Source: Rostratula benghalensis
Taxonomy: Eukaryota > Chordata > Aves > Charadriiformes > Rostratulidae
Assembly (NCBI GenBank): GCA_013399305.1
Contig: VXAI01000162.1
Coordinates: 753,221 to 817,220, forward strand
Length of the DNA: 64,000 nt
Reading direction: 5' to 3'
Under the pieces are notes generated by a model. The model was given only the letters and a program-made list of their open reading frames with translations, was not told where the DNA came from and ran no database searches. Made by a program: the position numbers and the translations under genes. Every line of letters starts with the position of its first letter. Within the stretch, counting starts at the first letter, position 1. This document shows, in pieces, positions 48,450 to 59,985 of this stretch.

Positions 48450-50786
48450 CCAACTAAGTATGGAGAAGTTGATTGATTGGCATAAACTTACATAATTTTG
48501 CTCTAAATATGAGAAGCTCTATTCAACTGGATGTTGATAATATAAAATCTGCAACTGTTCTAATCAGTGGGAAAAGAACACAGTTGATTGTTTATTATGT
48601 TCTTTCATACCACATTTTGAAAAACTTTTGTATTTTGACTTTTTGACTTCATGTTTCCATAAGGAAAAAAATTAAAAAGTCTTGTGCCATGTATTCCCAC
48701 TACCCAAACGCATATAGGGGCAAACCAACAGATACAAGAAAACTGCCTCTTTGTATGTAACAGAAGTGGCAGCATCAATAAAATTAATATTGATGAAGTT
48801 CTTAACTGATTCTGATTAGGTTAGATAGAACTAAAAACTTTTGCTGCATTCATCTGTTATCAGCCACTAAAATTATTGTAAAATGTCACGTTTCTCACTG
48901 CGGAAATCAAAAGTCATGAGTTAACGTTATTTTGAGCATCAAGCTGTTGTCTTCCATCAAAAAGCAATGCACAGCAACAGAATAAACCTTCTCAAGTCTT
49001 ATTATTTATGCTCATATACAAAACCTTGTTTTTTCCTGTAATGCAGGTTGACAAAATGGGTTGTCGTGATGGTAGAAATATAATCTCTAATAACTGCCTA
49101 TGTCATATTTTATCTACTGCAATTTTTTTATTTTCGAGATATTCGTAAACTATGTAAGTATGAGATTATGGAATTACATTCTCCTTAGTTACACAGGTCA
49201 TTCAATTATTCTTTTTGCCAAATCTATAAAAACTGCTGTCTAATCCATGTGCATTATTATTTTAACTTAAGTGGCTACCTGTGAAATAGTCAAGCTATCT
49301 GGCCCACGTATTCTAAGAAGCATTTTATCTTTTTACCTTATCCACAGTTAACATGGACACTAAGTAAAAACAAAGCTATATATATTATTCAAGTAGACAC
49401 TTCTCAGTTCCCTAGATCTGTCTGGGACTTAATTTTTACTTCTTGCATTACAATAAAGTTAGAAGTCTTATTATGTCAACAAAAGTCTCTTGATAAATGC
49501 CATATTTGTGCAAACATTAGCCACAGATGTTTTAAGAAATTTTGCCCTTCAACACCTGGCTGTGCCAAATGTGATCATTTTATGAAGTGCTGGGAATCCA
49601 GCTCATTGCAAGTCACAGCATATCTTCCCTGGCCTTTTGCAGACAATCTTACACTCATTTCGCGTGTGCTTAGAGCTGGCTAAAAGCCAGCAAGCTTCAA
49701 TCTGAAAGCTGTGCATCTTTGTTAGCACGGTGCTGTACTCTCATTAGGATTACCATATGAGCTTGAGCTCACAACCCTCAGATCAGGGCTGGCTGGCACT
49801 CCTCCAGCTTGGAGCACAGGTGAAAGAGGTATGCAAGACCCAGAGGGTAATACTGAAAACTAGAGAACTTCTTATGTGGAAGTTATGCAGATATTAAAAA
49901 AAATAAAAATCAATCAAACAAACAAAGAACTCCAAACCAAAACCAAACCATAAATTCCTAGGGTTACAATTATGACTAATTTATGTCAACTTGCTATCTC
50001 AGTGCAATCTTTATTTAAATAATAAGTAATAATCACCTATCAAGTTCAATATAAATGATAGAAGCAGCTGAATACATTAATGGTAGTATTAGTTTACAAC
50101 TAGGGTTAAACACATGAAGTTTTCCCACTTTAGCTCAAGTGAATTTTGGTTTAGTAAGATAGTATGATTGAGTGTGCGATTTGCAATAGCCAGAATAATT
50201 AGAGGACCTGCATGGAGCAGGTAGATATACCATGAGAGATCTGTACAGTCCTGGAGCAGTAGCTTTTGACCAGATGTGATACCTGTCAGCATCTCACATA
50301 TCACTAGACATCCACGTTCAGACAATTCAAACAAGTCCCTAATCAATATGATTAGTGATGCTTACAAAATGGTTCAGCTGATGAAATGTACTTTTGGGGT
50401 GTGTTGCTTCCATGACTCTACTGAGGGTGTCGCTAGATCTCCAAGGCATGATTTTCTTCCTTAGCATTACAATACCAGAAGGCAGCACAGGCTACCAGGT
50501 ATGGCACAGAGCCCCTAGGGTAATTCTGTGTATCTGGAGCAGCAGCTGGAAGATTGTCTTCATATCTAAAATTGAGTGTCTCAATCAGGGGTGACTACCT
50601 GATAGATTTTGTTAAATATTTAAAAACTAAATTTTAACTGCTATATCAGTATACAATGCTTAGTTTAATAGAGATAATTTATATTATGGCTTGTGTTTTC
50701 AGTGTAAATTCGCTGGTCTTAGTTCAAAAGGTTAACTAAATGGATTAAATTGAGGAGCGTTTTGGATTAACTTGGTGAACTTCAAT

Positions 50787-50828
50787 GAACTTTTTTCTTT
50801 GACTAGTGAACTATTTTCTTTGACTCTC
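50787..50828. repeat. Two tandem 21-bp units, imperfect
   Basis: GAACTTTTTTCTTTGACTAG plus T (50787-50807) is followed directly by GAACTATTTTCTTTGACTCT plus C (50808-50828), with 17 of 21 positions equal. This looks like a single, old tandem duplication. Confidence 0.8.
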
Positions 50829-51039
50829 TCTTTCTTATATGACATGTCAGCTCTCCTTCAGCCCATTGAAATGTCTGTCAGATAGTAGTTCAGTTCAAAC
50901 ATGTGAGCATGTATGGCATAGGGCCTATTAAACTAAAGTGTCTCATGCCTTTTTGACATCCTTCCAGTAGTTTGTTACCTATAGTGATGAGCTCTACATA
51001 GGTGTCATGCAGGGTTTGCTTGAGGTACCTAAACATCAG

Positions 51040-51670
51040 TGCCTTGTACAGTTGGAGGCAGTTCTAGGTACCCTGCCTCTATGTGTCATGCCAGGACGGT
51101 GCAGGTCTCTTCTAGCAACTTTGTCAGATCTGAAATTTGGTCTGTCTACGGAATCACAGGTCCTGCCAGCAAATCTGCTCAGGTTTGGACTTCTCTTTCC
51201 ACGGGTCCACAAGTCCTGCCAGGAGTATGTTCCAATGTGGGCTTCCCACAGTGTCACAGCCTCCTTTGGGCATCCACCTGCTCTGGTATCTGGTTCTCTA
51301 TGGGCTGCAGTAGGATACCTGCTCTCACCATGGTCTTCACCACAGGCTGCAGGGGAATTTCTGCTCTGGCATCTCCTCCCTTGCCCTCTTCACTAACCTT
51401 GGTGTCTGCAAACCTGTTTATCTCACATATTCTCACTCCTCTCCTCTGGCTGCTGTTGTGCAGGTTTTTTTTTATTCCTTCTTAAGTATATTATCCCTGA
51501 GGTGCTGTCACCGCCGCTGATGGGCTAAGCTTTGGCCAGCAGCATGTCCATCTAGGAGCCAGCCGGCGTTGGCTTTATCAGACATGGGGGAAGCGTCTAG
51601 CAGCTTCTCACAGAAACGCATCCTACAGCCCTCCCCACCACCAAAACCTTGCATGCAAACCCAATATGGG
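51040..51670 (-). mobile_element. Avian LTR-retroelement fragment with internal ~50-bp units
   Basis: This GC-richer block reads like a known bird LTR-element segment: CACAGGTCCTGCCAGCAAATC, CACAAGTCCTGCCAGGAGTATG, CACAGCCTCCTTTGGGCATCC, CATGGTCTTCACCACAGGCTG, CTCACATATTCTCACTCCTC, CTGATGGGCTAAGCTTTGGCC and GACATGGGGGAAGCGTCTAGC. Three degenerate units starting CACA at 51155, 51208 and 51255 (spacing 53 and 47 bp) precede further related ones. Minus orientation is inferred from a TATA-like AATATACTTAAG on that strand near 51485. Family assignment is from memory. Open frames on both strands are non-genic. Confidence 0.55.
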
Positions 51671-53480
51671 CTCCAATATAATAGACACAAGTTCCTGAAA
51701 CCATTCCAGAAGCAATTAAAAATTAATGAACAACCACAGATTAGAGAAAAGCAAGCAAAAATGCTCAATCCGTTGGGAAGATGAGTTCATATTGGTAAGC
51801 ACTTCTTCATCATAAGTTTCTCAAGCCAGTCCCTCAATTACCAGCTTTTCAATGTGTGCTTGTCACAGAAAAACAGCCAGTGTGTCCTTGTCTTTCCATC
51901 AGTTTCCATCTTTGCTTGCTCCTGGCAAATCTTCTTCACATACAAACTTGCTATTGGTTTGGCCTGTGACAATTTTGTGAAATATGTCTTCTGGTACTAT
52001 TTATTGATCACAGTCTATGATTAATAGTTTAACAGAATGAAGCACAAACTAAAAAGAAAGTTGATGTCATCCTTAGGAGCAAAGTGGCAAAGAAAACTAA
52101 GATATAGTTAACATTATATGTATGATAAATTCCTGCAATTCAGTATAGAGCTTGACTGAGTTCAAACATATTTAGAAATCATATAAATGTATTTGTATAA
52201 ATTACATTAAATATTGCAGTCAGGAAACATCATTAAAATCTTGACTTTTTAAAAGTTATTTTCCCAGGATTTGACTATATTGCATCCAGATTAAAAATTT
52301 TAAAAAAAGAAAGACAAAGTTCATCACAGAAGATGAAAGCAAGTAAGGTAGGACCTCTCATTTGCTTGATAATAGAATCCATTTCAATTTACAAAAATAA
52401 AGTAAAAACCAAAAGAAAAAGTAAATTTAGAGTAAACATGCCTGAGCATAAAATCTTGAACATATACCTATGATTTATTGAAAGTCTAGTTTTATATGAA
52501 TTTTGGTAAATAATTGAGGTTGTTAATCTCCTTTTGTCTCTGGAGACAAACAAAAAAGTGTCTGATAGTCAGTTTTCTGTTATCTCCTATGAATTTCACA
52601 ATTACAAAACCATTTTCCTCCAGAGGAAAAAAAACCCCTAAATTTGATTACCTTGGTGCACTAGGCAGTAGTTTTGTTAATTATTTTTTTTTTTTTTTTT
52701 TGCAATAACATAATGAAACCACAGACAAATAGAGGAGATTGTTTAGGAAGTTCTTGTTCTGTTTTATAATATTGCTGCTCTATTTAAAAAAAAACCACTC
52801 AAACATATAAATAAAAAACAGGATAAATGGCCACCTCTTTAATTCAATATTTGTCTAATATGTCCAAAACAATGATATGACAAGAACAATCCTATTTGCA
52901 TTAGAGGTCTGCATTTTCCACTATGTCTAGAGAGAAGTCTCTTTGAATACATTCATTGAAAGATCAGGACCTTAAATTGAAAATTCCTTTGAATTAAGAC
53001 CATAAGATTGGGTCTTGATTAAGCAAGAAAATATAGATTGCATTAATACTTCTCTCTGTGAATGCTACAAGCTGAAAAAATTATTTAGTACCTTTTGGTG
53101 ACTCACTCCTGTTCTGAAAACAAAGTAGCAAAATCAGTGACCTGAATAATGAGTATTTCTGAGATGCGTCCTGAATACTTTGACCCAACTGTTCTTCCTG
53201 TGACTTACTCAATGTGTTCCTTCTACACTGGTTGAAAAGATATATCCTAGTGAAAAATACGTCCCAATGCTCACTCAAATTTAAATAAGAAGTGACCAGA
53301 ATGGTTGTAATAATAGACCACATTATGATAATACTTACAATAATGGGCACGTTAGAATTTTGCCTTACTGTCTTCCATATAAAGCTCAGCAGTTCAGATG
53401 AAATTCCTGCTTCCAGTCCTTCTTAGAGTGTTTACAGCAGATTCATGGCAGTATGGGACAGCCAGCATCAAATCACAAAC
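51671..53480. other. Non-coding AT-rich DNA
   Basis: Contains a T18 run (52684-52701). No gene or named repeat is recognised. Confidence 0.55.
52684..52701. repeat. Poly-T run (18 bases)
   Basis: A simple homopolymer run in AT-rich sequence. Confidence 0.9.
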
Positions 53481-53552
53481 GGGAACTCCACAACATTTCC
53501 AGAACCTATTCCAGTGCTTCACAGTACTTGTCATAAAGTTGTCCTAATAACT
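53481..53552 (-). mobile_element. Ancient CR1 remnant
   Basis: GGGAACTCCACAACATTTCC, AGAACCTATTCCAGTGCTTCAC and AAAGTTGTCCTAATAACTC follow the order of the CR1 antisense block (CCACAACCTCTCTGGGCAGCC, TGTTCCAGTGCTTCACCAC, AAGTTTTTCCTAATATC) with drift. The 3' tail is no longer recognisable. Confidence 0.65.
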
Positions 53553-56500
53553 CATGCTGGTGTTTTAGTCTTTCAGCTACTTCATATATAAAATGTCTTT
53601 TGTATAATTAGCCAAATCAGGCCTTATGCTATAAGGAAGATGGATGTTCAAGGGAAAAAAAGACCAACCAATCTCTTAATTTGGATACAAGCATTTTTAG
53701 ATGATCTGAATACTGTTGTTTCAACAGATACTTTATTGGCAGACTACGGTGTTCTAAGGAAAATATAAATTTGGTGGAGGAAACTCCGAAGTCTGAAGAA
53801 TGGCCTGAAGACGGTGGGACTAGGACAATAGTTCTAGCCCCCAGTTAGAGGAGGAAATTGTTGGTAGCACTGCCTTTAAAGAAGAAAGCACAGCAATAGA
53901 TAAATGTAATCAAACAGAAGCTCCAGAGCAGGAGAATAAGCATGGAAACAGCAACTGAAGTAGTGTAAAATGCAATATTATTTTTTTCACTCACCATGAC
54001 TGCAGTATGTGTTGCCCTTATCCAAAAAGGCCTGTGTCGGTGAGGTTATTCAAGTGGGTAATGGGAAAAAGGCAGGAAAAAAGTTGGATGGAGCTATCAG
54101 TCTACAGATAACCTCCAAACAATAAGAAGTTACCAGAAAAATAACAGGACTACATTCACACTATTAAGTAAAAGATGTCTAGACAGCAAACTTTGGTGCT
54201 AACATGGTTCACCCTCATGGCTAACTTGTTAGCCCACTTTGACTTTATTTTGAACCACTCAATACTATGCACAGTATCCAACACAGTTCACTCCAGGTAG
54301 CACTCTTAAAAGATAGTAAGGCAACAAGTCTGTCTGTGTCCACTATGTCATAAATTGTTGCATCCTTAAATGTCTCCAGATACTCTCATGGTACATCCAT
54401 TGCATACCCTTGGTTTCATGCAATAAAAATACCTCTCTGGCAGGTTGCCAGTCAGTCTTATTTTAGAAATGACACGAAACAATAACAGACCAAAGGACCT
54501 CAACAGACAGAAAAGTAGTTCCAGGATCAAGGTCTGTATAAGAGAGACATACCTAACGTGGTGTAGAGAGAGCATATCCTTAGACTGTGGCCACAAAACC
54601 CATAGAATGCCCACTGGCTTTGTGGCCAGCAACTGGTCACAAACCTCTATTATTTAACAAGACATGACAAACTCCTCAGTGAATGAGAAGAAATGCCCTC
54701 TGGGCATGAGAAAAAGTGAAAAATCTTAAGTTCTTCAGAATTGTTCAAATGACGTCTAAGAAGAGTGTTCCAGTAGTCTGGTAGAGAGCAATGCCCGTAT
54801 AATTTTTAGAAAGGAGCAAAATCTGATCTGGAAAGTGAAAACCTTCAATGAGCTTTCAGGGCGACAAATAGGAATTTCCAGGATGAAAAGGGATTTGTAC
54901 TCAGCTACTATTAAGAACTAAAATATGACAATATTACTGCCCTGAATTTTGGCTGTCTTTAGAGTGGCAAACATTACCATGCTATTCAGATGAAATAAGA
55001 TTTATCTTACAGAAAAATTTCAAGGCTGTGCCAGTGAGGTTGTGCATATACTGAAGGAAGACCAGGTGGCCTGAAATAAAGAAAAATTATTTATTTCCAG
55101 ATGTACAACATACTCATGAGCAGGAACAAGGAGAGCATGTTTTTAGAAAAGTGGAATTAACTATGTGGGACAAATAAACAAAAGACTGAACAGAACTCTA
55201 AGTTACATTTCAGATCTCCATGAAGCATTTTCAAAAGTATCAAAATTAAGCAATAGACAGAAGCTTTGGAGAACTTTTGGAGGAAGAATTGTAAAATTTA
55301 AAGTGATTTTTTTCTGAGGGACAAAAGTTTTCCTTAGGAGGCAGTTTTGGAGTCACTCTTTCAGGGAATTAATCAAAAATGAGACTTCCTTATCTGTTAT
55401 CTGCATTCTGAAAATTCCTGCATCAATATTATGAAGTTTTCTGAAGATCTGCTAATTACTCCAAAACTATTTGGTAGATTTATTCACAGTGAGAAAGTGA
55501 AATATAAGCAGAAAACTCTTATTAACTCATTTTCTAGAGACAGGGACCATATTACTATCACATAAATGTACATAGTTTCCCAAAAGTATGGACCAGGCAG
55601 TTCTGACAAAAAGCCTAGATTAAGGGGTTACAAGGATTCTGAAAAGAAATAGGATTTGATTATGGTTGGTTGTTTTTTTTTTTTTTTTTTGAGCGAGTAT
55701 ACTTTAATCCCTTCTTTGTAACTGCTCTCTGGTTACATCCTCAGTATATTCACAAAGCAAACAGAATTATATATCAGTCATACTTTTAGGTTTGGAGGGC
55801 TTTTTAATCTTTTATATGTAGAACTCTTACCATTAGGCACACTGCTTTCAGTTTGGATGGATTGAATCAAACCTCACATATGCTTTGTGGAGGGCTTAAG
55901 GCAGTGTTGGACAGCGTACAGGAGAGTTTAAGATAATTTAAGAGTTACGCTTAACAGTGAGCTTCAATTATTTGAATGTCTGGTTAAACTGCAGCCAAAG
56001 AACTTATTTTTAATTCATTTGCAGAGTCTGTCCCACTCAATGGCCAACATTGAACGCATATTGGAGAGCTGGCACTATAATTTTCTTCTCTGTACAACCC
56101 GTTCGCCAAGGTCATAATGTGTCTCAATTCCTAATCACAAAATTACAAACTAGCTGATATGCAAATATATGTTTCTTATTAGCAATAAGTAAGCATGAGC
56201 AAAACCTGTCTGGATAGATGGTTTCTAAAGGAGAAAGATGGTTTCTCAGAAATAAAAGATCCATAGACTCCTTATTTTTTCCTTTGTGATCTAGTCCATT
56301 AGAAACCCGGTTGCCCTGACCAGCTTTCTGCTCTGTCTTCTGAACTGTAGGGCTCTGGGTTGTTCTTAGTACCTGTATGGTTTGACAGGCCATTTTTCTA
56401 TGCTGTTGACATCTCAGATACAAAGGGGTAGTCACTCTACTCTGGCAAGGATGCCACTCCACAAACCAAATCATTCAGTTGTAAGTAAGTTCTCATCTTC

Positions 56501-56930
56501 TGGAACTTGCTTGGCAGTTTACAAGAAAGCAAAGTTCCTAGGCTGTTTAGCGTCCTATTCTATTATTTAAGAAAATTATTTTCTGCTCAAATCCATTGAG
56601 AAGAATAAACTGTAAAGTGACATACATTGTGAATGGGATGTTTGATTTTCTGACTGTCTTAATTAATAGCAAAGTAGCCAAATAGTTGATAGCAGGGCAA
56701 GAATTCTCAGAAAATATATCTTTTGTTTATAACATAGAAAGTCTATGCGTTGTTTTAGTCTTCTAATCTGAAATCAAATTTGTGCATGCAAAAAATATTT
56801 TTTTTGTGAGGGAAATCTCAGTTACGGGTCTGACGATTGTAGATCAATAATGAAGAACTGTAGCACTGTGAAGAATGTAATACACAATTCATCATCAAAA
56901 AATGAAAAGTCAGTGTCTATAAATTTACAT
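53553..56930. other. Non-coding AT-rich DNA
   Basis: About 3.4 kb without recognised genes. A T18 run lies at 55673-55690. Minus frames at 56124-56474 have no domain resemblance. Confidence 0.55.
55673..55690. repeat. Poly-T run (18 bases)
   Basis: A homopolymer run of 18 T, followed by GAGCGAGTAT. Confidence 0.9.
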
Positions 56931-57589
56931 GGAATGTTTGATATTGGAAGGGATCTCTGAAGGTCATCTGCTCCTAACACCCTGCTCAAGCAGGGCTGCC
57001 TGGACTCAGTTGTTCAGGTCTGTGTCCAGATAGCTCTTGATTACCTCTAAAGGTGGAGATTCCACAACTTCCCTAGGCAACCTGTGCCAGTGCTTGGTCA
57101 TCTCTACAGTAAGAAAGTATTTCCTGATGTTCAGAAGGAACTTCCTGTGTTTTAGCTTGTGCCCATTGTCTCTGGTCCTGTCATTGGGCACCACTGGAAA
57201 GAGCCTGGCTCCCTTCTCCTGGCACCCTCCCTTCAGGTATTTACACACATTGATAAGATAGCCCCTCTGAGACTTCCCTTACCACAGCTGAACAGTCCTA
57301 ACTTCCTCTGCCTCTCTTCATAGGAGAGATGCTGTAGTCCTTTCATCATCTTTGTGCCCTTCTATGGACTCTCTCAAGTACATCAATATCTCTTTTGTAC
57401 TGAGGAGCTCAGAACTGGCCCCACTACTCCAGGTGTGGCCTCAGCAGTGCTGAGTGGAAGGGAAGGATCACCTCCCTCAGCCTGCTGGCAACACTCCTAA
57501 TACAATCTACTCTGTAGCAATGGTGCATTGCTGTTTCATGGCCAGGTTGATGTTGGCCCCCAGGTCCTTTTCGGGGAGGCTGCAGAGAC
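56931..57589 (-). mobile_element. CR1 LINE, 3'-anchored, about 660 bp
   Basis: Antisense CR1: ATATTGGAAGGGATCTCTGAAG, GTCATCTGCTCCTAACACCC, CACAACTTCCCTAGGCAACC, TTGTGCCCATTGTCTCTGGTC, ACACATTGATAAGATAGCCCC, TCAGAACTGGCCCCACTACTC and ATGTTGGCCCCCAGGTCC. The octamer tail has decayed (GGAATGTTTG). It belongs to the same group as the first copy (946-1331), which shares the ACACATTGATAAGAT wording. On the minus strand the ORF2 C-terminus reads [13 protein letters not shown] and [14 protein letters not shown]. Confidence 0.95.
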
Positions 57590-59691
57590 ATTAGTTTCTG
57601 TTAAGAAACACTTGCTTACAAAAAGGGATGTATTCCTAAATAATTGTATTTTCTAGGCAGATCTTGATGTTACTGAGAACACTGATGCTCAATTCAGTTT
57701 CTTACAAGCTACCGAATATCTGCCTTACAGTTTATTGTTCATCTCAGTGGATTCTATGGGCAGCTGTTTTGGTCACATCAGACTTCCAATAAAATGAAGA
57801 CAGAGTGCCCCTTGAGATTATTATCACTTAGATTCCTAGACAAATGATATTATGTTCATTTTAAGCACTATAAAAATAATAAAGAAGTCACATTCTGAAT
57901 TGGATCTTCATGTGTATTATTTGAAATGGCTCTAAAGTGGCACTTATCAAAATTCTAGAGTAATAAGGTCATCCCCTTTAGCGATTTAAGTTTTTTAAAA
58001 TCAAAACAATTCATTCTGAGCCATGTATTACTTTTGACCCATATGCTGGCCTCTGATCCAACAAATATATGGAACTACTTATCTCATTGTATATGCTAGA
58101 GACTTGGAGGGGTGGAAAAGATATTTGCCAGGAACACAAATTAAATATGGTTATATTTGTGCTCTGATGACCTGAATATATTATATTAAGCACTCAAAAT
58201 TCTACTTTTATTTTCCTTTAAGTTTTAGTCTTTAGATCCAAACCCATGATGATTAAATATACCATCATGGTTTTCAAAAGTCTCCAAGAACTTACTTTGT
58301 CTTGCTTCTTTGATGCATCCAGCCCATTCAGAGCTACTCTGTTTTCTTCCTCAGTTTTTAGTCCAACCCTCTGTACATCAGAAATTTACATGGCTCCTCA
58401 TGCTGCTCCATCTATTTTTTGCTTGCCTTTATATGGCACTTCCTCTTTAAACTGTTTGCCAAGTTCTCTTTAATCCTTGGCTATTAAAAACCTATTTCTG
58501 GGATAAGAGCGTGGAACAGCTAAATTCCAGCTCAAACACCGACCTGTTTGGTCTTCACAATTTAAAAGATTTGGCTGTTTTATATGTAATGTGCAATCTG
58601 GGAAGTGTTATCAGGGCCCTGGAAAGTGTTAGGGCACTTGTAACTGATTAGGAAGCATGTGAAAAAAACAAAACCACCAGAAAATGGAGGAGGATCCTGT
58701 GCTGTTAAAAAGGTAGTTTTCCAGTTCCTTTAATTCAGCAGTTAGAAACATGCCAACAGGGTATGGAGTACGCATCATTTTAATGCCTGTGGGTTCAAGG
58801 CCACTGCTTGTCTCAAAATCCACAGAGATACAAGCCATTGCAGACATCAGAAAAGGCACTTCTCATTCTGTCCCACTGATACTTCTTCAGGTTGCATCCA
58901 GTAATTTGAGACCCATGAGTTGAAAAAACATTGCAGGAATGACCATGGGCCTCTAGCCTAACGACTACGAAGTCACAGTTTTTGCTGTCATGAATATTTC
59001 ATCATTTGATCCAGTAACTGTAAAACAAAGAATATGTGCCTTTGTATGAAGATATGGGAACATTTATCTTTCTCCATTTCCTCCCCAGCAACAAACCACA
59101 GTCATTTTTCTCTCTGGCCAAATTAGTCTATAAGCGAACGACCTACTGATGCGACTGACTGACTAACACTCTGTCAACAGAGATGAGAGTTTCCTCTATA
59201 CAGCTCTTTCTTGTGTTACAGCATGGAATAAATCTGAGGCACATCAGTCACCTGAATCATTATGTTTAATAATCTCAGTTGACAATGAAGTAAATTCCAC
59301 AGAATCAATAGAATTCAAATAAAACAGCCAAGTGACAAGAAATATTTTTTAGGCAGCTTGATATTGGTATGCATTGATAAAGACAAAATGATATTTCAAA
59401 TAAGAAACTTATTAATTCTTATTTAACAAAACTGACTGTGCTGGCTGTTGTGAATACCTTTCTTAAATTCTTTCCAGAGATTTTGCCTAAGATATTAGGC
59501 TGTGGTTTTCCTGATGTTAACCAATGACCTAAAACTTATGAATAAAATGTCACTGCAACACTCTTGTAAGGCTGAAGACCCGTTTTCCAGTTGCTTTTCC
59601 AGTTGCTTGCTCCTTTCCCAAGTCCCATATATATATTTTTTTTTCTCTCAGTGAAGGTCCTCATTATGACAATATTTTTAAAATCCAGCCA
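57590..59691. other. Non-coding DNA, no gene seen
   Basis: Includes an exact tandem pair of TTTTCCAGTTGC (59583-59606). No gene is recognised. Confidence 0.55.
59583..59606. repeat. Exact 12-bp tandem duplication
   Basis: TTTTCCAGTTGC occurs twice in direct succession with no mismatch, suggesting a recent slippage or duplication event. Confidence 0.85.
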
Positions 59692-59985
59692 TTCACAGAA
59701 TCACACAGATTCACAGACTATCAGGGTTTGGAAGGGACCTTGAAAGATCATGTAGTCCAATCCCCCTGCCAGAGCAGGAACACCTACATCAGGTCACACA
59801 GGAACGTGTCTAGGTGCATTTTGAATATCTCCAGAGAAGGAGACTCCACAACCTCTCTGGGCAGCCCATTCCAGTCTTCCATCACCCTCACTGTGAAGAA
59901 GTTTCTCCTTATATTTAAGTGGAACCTCTTATGTTTCAGCCTGCACCTGTTGCCCCTTGTCCTATCATTTCCTGTCATTGTTCAT
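59692..59985 (-). mobile_element. CR1 LINE, 3'-anchored, about 290 bp
   Basis: The antisense 3' tail TCACAGAATCACACAGATTC leads into GGGTTTGGAAGGGACCTTGA and GTCCAATCCCCCTGCCAGAGC. The rest of the CR1 C-terminal block follows, with CCACAACCTCTCTGGGCAGCC and TGTTGCCCCTTGTCCTATC. The minus strand encodes [21 protein letters not shown]. The sequence is well preserved, so this is one of the younger copies in the window. Near its inner end, TCCTATCATTTCCTGTCATT looks like a small duplication. Confidence 0.95.

Larger units (their letters stand above)
47557..51039. other. Non-coding DNA, no gene seen
   Basis: About 3.5 kb containing a T15 run (48435-48449) and a 21-bp imperfect tandem pair (50787-50828). 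No gene is recognised. Confidence 0.5.

Noticed and set aside
51007..51485. Overlapping plus-strand frames of 129 and 148 codons
   Set aside because: They lie in an LTR-type repeat with internal tandem units, which explains open frames in several phases.
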